Shown here piece after piece: positions 62,644-64,000 of a stretch of DNA of 64,000 bases; the stretch's first letter is position 1, and each line of letters opens with the position of its first letter. The notes beneath the pieces are model-generated. The model worked only from the letters and a program-made list of their open reading frames with translations. It was not told the origin of the DNA and did no database searches. The stretch covers positions 124,001 to 188,000 of the forward strand of contig JAOATL010000010.1 of NCBI GenBank assembly GCA_030158125.1. Reading direction: 5' to 3'. Both the position numbers and the translations under genes were made by a program. This DNA is from Limnohabitans sp. Lineage in GTDB: Bacteria > Pseudomonadota > Gammaproteobacteria > Burkholderiales > Burkholderiaceae_C.

Positions 62644-64000
62644 TCAGTTACCGTAATAAACGAACTCGTCGGTTGGCTGCATTTTGTCGCGCAAAGTTTT
62701 GTCGACGGCAATGGCGGCTTCGGCCATGGACGGCCAACTGGGTTTCACTTGGGTGGCATTGAAGGCTTCAAGCTCTTTTCGCATGCGGGTCACTCGTTCA
62801 GGCTCTTTGGCTGCCAGGTTTTTTTGCTCGGTTGGATCTAACGCCAAGTTGAACAGCCACTCTTTTGGAGGATTTTGCGCCACCTGCAGTTTCCAATCGC
62901 CCTGACGAATCACGCGGTACGTATCGGTTCGCCAAAACAAGGCGCGTGCGGGTCCTTTGTCGGCAGGCTTGTTGATTTGCGGCAACAAATTGATGCCATC
63001 CATGGACCGGTCCGCAGGGAGCTTGACGCCAGTGGCCGCTGCGATGGTGGCAAAAATGTCCATGTGATTCGAAGGTACTTGTGGCTTCACACCTTTGGGA
63101 ATGGCTGCAGGCCAGCGCATGAACAAAGGCACGCGTATGCCGCCTTCAAAAAACGTGGCCTTCCAACCCCTGTAGGGTTTGTTCAAATCCTTCAAACCCA
63201 CGTAATGTGCGCCGCCGTTGTCACTGGTAAATATCACCAGGGTGTTGTCGTCTAGGCCTTTGTCCTTGAGCGATTGAAGCACACGTCCAATGTTGCGATC
63301 CAAGTTGCGGACCATGGCTGCGTAGACACGCAACGTGTGGTCTTCAATGTGTGACAAGGCCTCGTAATCTTCTTTGGTGGCCTGCAAAGGCGTATGCGGT
63401 GCGGTGTAAGCCAAGTAAAGAAAGAAAGGCTGCTTGCGATTGGCCTCAATGGCTCTCTCTGCTTCATCTGTGAGGTAATCGGTCACATAGCGCTTTGGCT
63501 TGAACGCATCACCGCCATTGAAGTGCATGCCAAAGCTGCCGGCTGCCCACTGGAATTGGTCAATGATGTCAAACGATTGCTTGGCGTTCACCACATTGGG
63601 ATCGCTCTCCGGCAAGTAAAGTGAGCTGGCATGTTGAAACGACAAAGCTTCGTCAAAGCCATGCACGTGCGACCTGAACTCCGGTGCATCGCCCAAGTGC
63701 CATTTGCCGACATGCAGCGTTCGATAGCCATCCGCTTTGAGCAACTTGGCAAGCGTAATTTCCGAACGCGGCAAGCCCATGGTTTCATAGGGAATCAAAT
63801 CCTTTTCGCGCTCAGCGTGGTAGATGGCGTCGTGGATTTGTGTGGGTCCTTTGTAATGGCCAATCGCTTTCATGAAGGCCTTGGGGGTGGGGGTAAATTC
63901 ATACCCAAAACGAGTCGGGTACCGGCCGGTCATGATGGCGGCACGTGAAGGCGCACACGTGGCGTTGCCAGAGTAGCTGGTTTCAAAATTGGCGCCTTGT
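62644..64000 (-). CDS. Sulfatase 3 (5' part outside the window)
   Basis: About 451 residues visible; the start and metal-binding N-terminus lie beyond position 64000. An ATG at 63933 is internal: reading on to the edge gives ATCAPSRAAIMTGR, the canonical signature with the modified cysteine at 63955-63957. Other blocks: LHVGKWHLGD, FFLYLAYTAPHTPLQA, FTSDNGGAHYV. It shares with sulfatase 1 GRYP-RFG-EFTPTP, long LYLPE-DP--VN-KQ-F segments and a similar end (DEFVYYGN against DEYTYWYN), so the two are paralogs. It runs toward the dehalogenase gene. Confidence 0.92.
   Translation of the reverse strand, partial: QGANFETSYSGNATCAPSRAAIMTGRYPTRFGYEFTPTPKAFMKAIGHYKGPTQIHDAIYHAEREKDLIPYETMGLPRSEITLAKLLKADGYRTLHVGKWHLGDAPEFRSHVHGFDEALSFQHASSLYLPESDPNVVNAKQSFDIIDQFQWAAGSFGMHFNGGDAFKPKRYVTDYLTDEAERAIEANRKQPFFLYLAYTAPHTPLQATKEDYEALSHIEDHTLRVYAAMVRNLDRNIGRVLQSLKDKGLDDNTLVIFTSDNGGAHYVGLKDLNKPYRGWKATFFEGGIRVPLFMRWPAAIPKGVKPQVPSNHMDIFATIAAATGVKLPADRSMDGINLLPQINKPADKGPARALFWRTDTYRVIRQGDWKLQVAQNPPKEWLFNLALDPTEQKNLAAKEPERVTRMRKELEAFNATQVKPSWPSMAEAAIAVDKTLRDKMQPTDEFVYYGN

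Overview
The window looks like chromosome of a betaproteobacterium of the order Burkholderiales, most likely a freshwater Comamonadaceae member close to Limnohabitans or Rhodoferax. This is an inference from two Bug-type (TctC) solute receptors, a TctAB transporter, a LivFGMH cluster, the core gene content and a strong use of TTG for leucine. No database search was possible.

Layout. 1-4.3 kb holds the end of galU, then tusA, a NUDIX hydrolase, cysM, a Kef-type K+/H+ antiporter and a tiny membrane protein. 4.5-9.4 kb holds tRNA-Leu(CAA), a small membrane protein, an MFS carrier, an NAD-dependent epimerase-like protein, an iron-sulfur flavoprotein reductase and a Bug receptor. 9.4-17.4 kb is a minus-strand run: livFGMH (no livK beside it), rarA, lolA, ftsK. 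17.5-22.3 kb holds trxB, rpmB-rpmG, a 214-bp palindromic repeat element, a fatty acid desaturase, an RsmB-type rRNA methyltransferase and a DUF1653 gene. 22.3-30 kb holds purN, a pair of acyl-CoA dehydrogenases, ribF, ileS and lspA. 30-40.5 kb holds a quinone oxidoreductase, two EamA exporters, an SDR, gamma-glutamyltransferase, a complete tripartite tricarboxylate (TctBAC) system, a spermidine-synthase-like protein and TatD. 40.5-49.3 kb holds lolD-lolC, a PGM-like protein, recJ, coaD, rsmD, a hemerythrin-domain protein, ftsY and a DadA-like oxidase. Much of this is tightly packed, with 4-bp ATGA overlaps.

49.4-64 kb is different: an accessory, catabolism-like island. It carries three alkaline-phosphatase-fold sulfatases (the third cut by the window edge), a formylglycine-generating enzyme with its catalytic cysteine pair, and a DUF1254/DUF1214 protein. 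It also carries a TetR regulator with a near-perfect palindromic operator facing an outer-membrane channel, a tandem DsbA/kappa-GST-fold protein, a predicted beta-propeller protein, an SDR, a tRNase-Z-like metallo-beta-lactamase-fold hydrolase and a haloalkane dehalogenase. The plus-strand genes abut or overlap, so most are probably co-transcribed. Taken together they suggest outer-membrane entry, periplasmic desulfation by sulfatases matured by their own activator, and cytoplasmic oxidation and dehalogenation. I consider this the most interesting system in the window. Its substrate is unknown; a sulfated and halogenated organic compound is a testable guess.

No rRNA, CRISPR array, integrase or transposase was seen. 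The only repeat element is the palindromic MITE/REPIN-like structure after rpmG.
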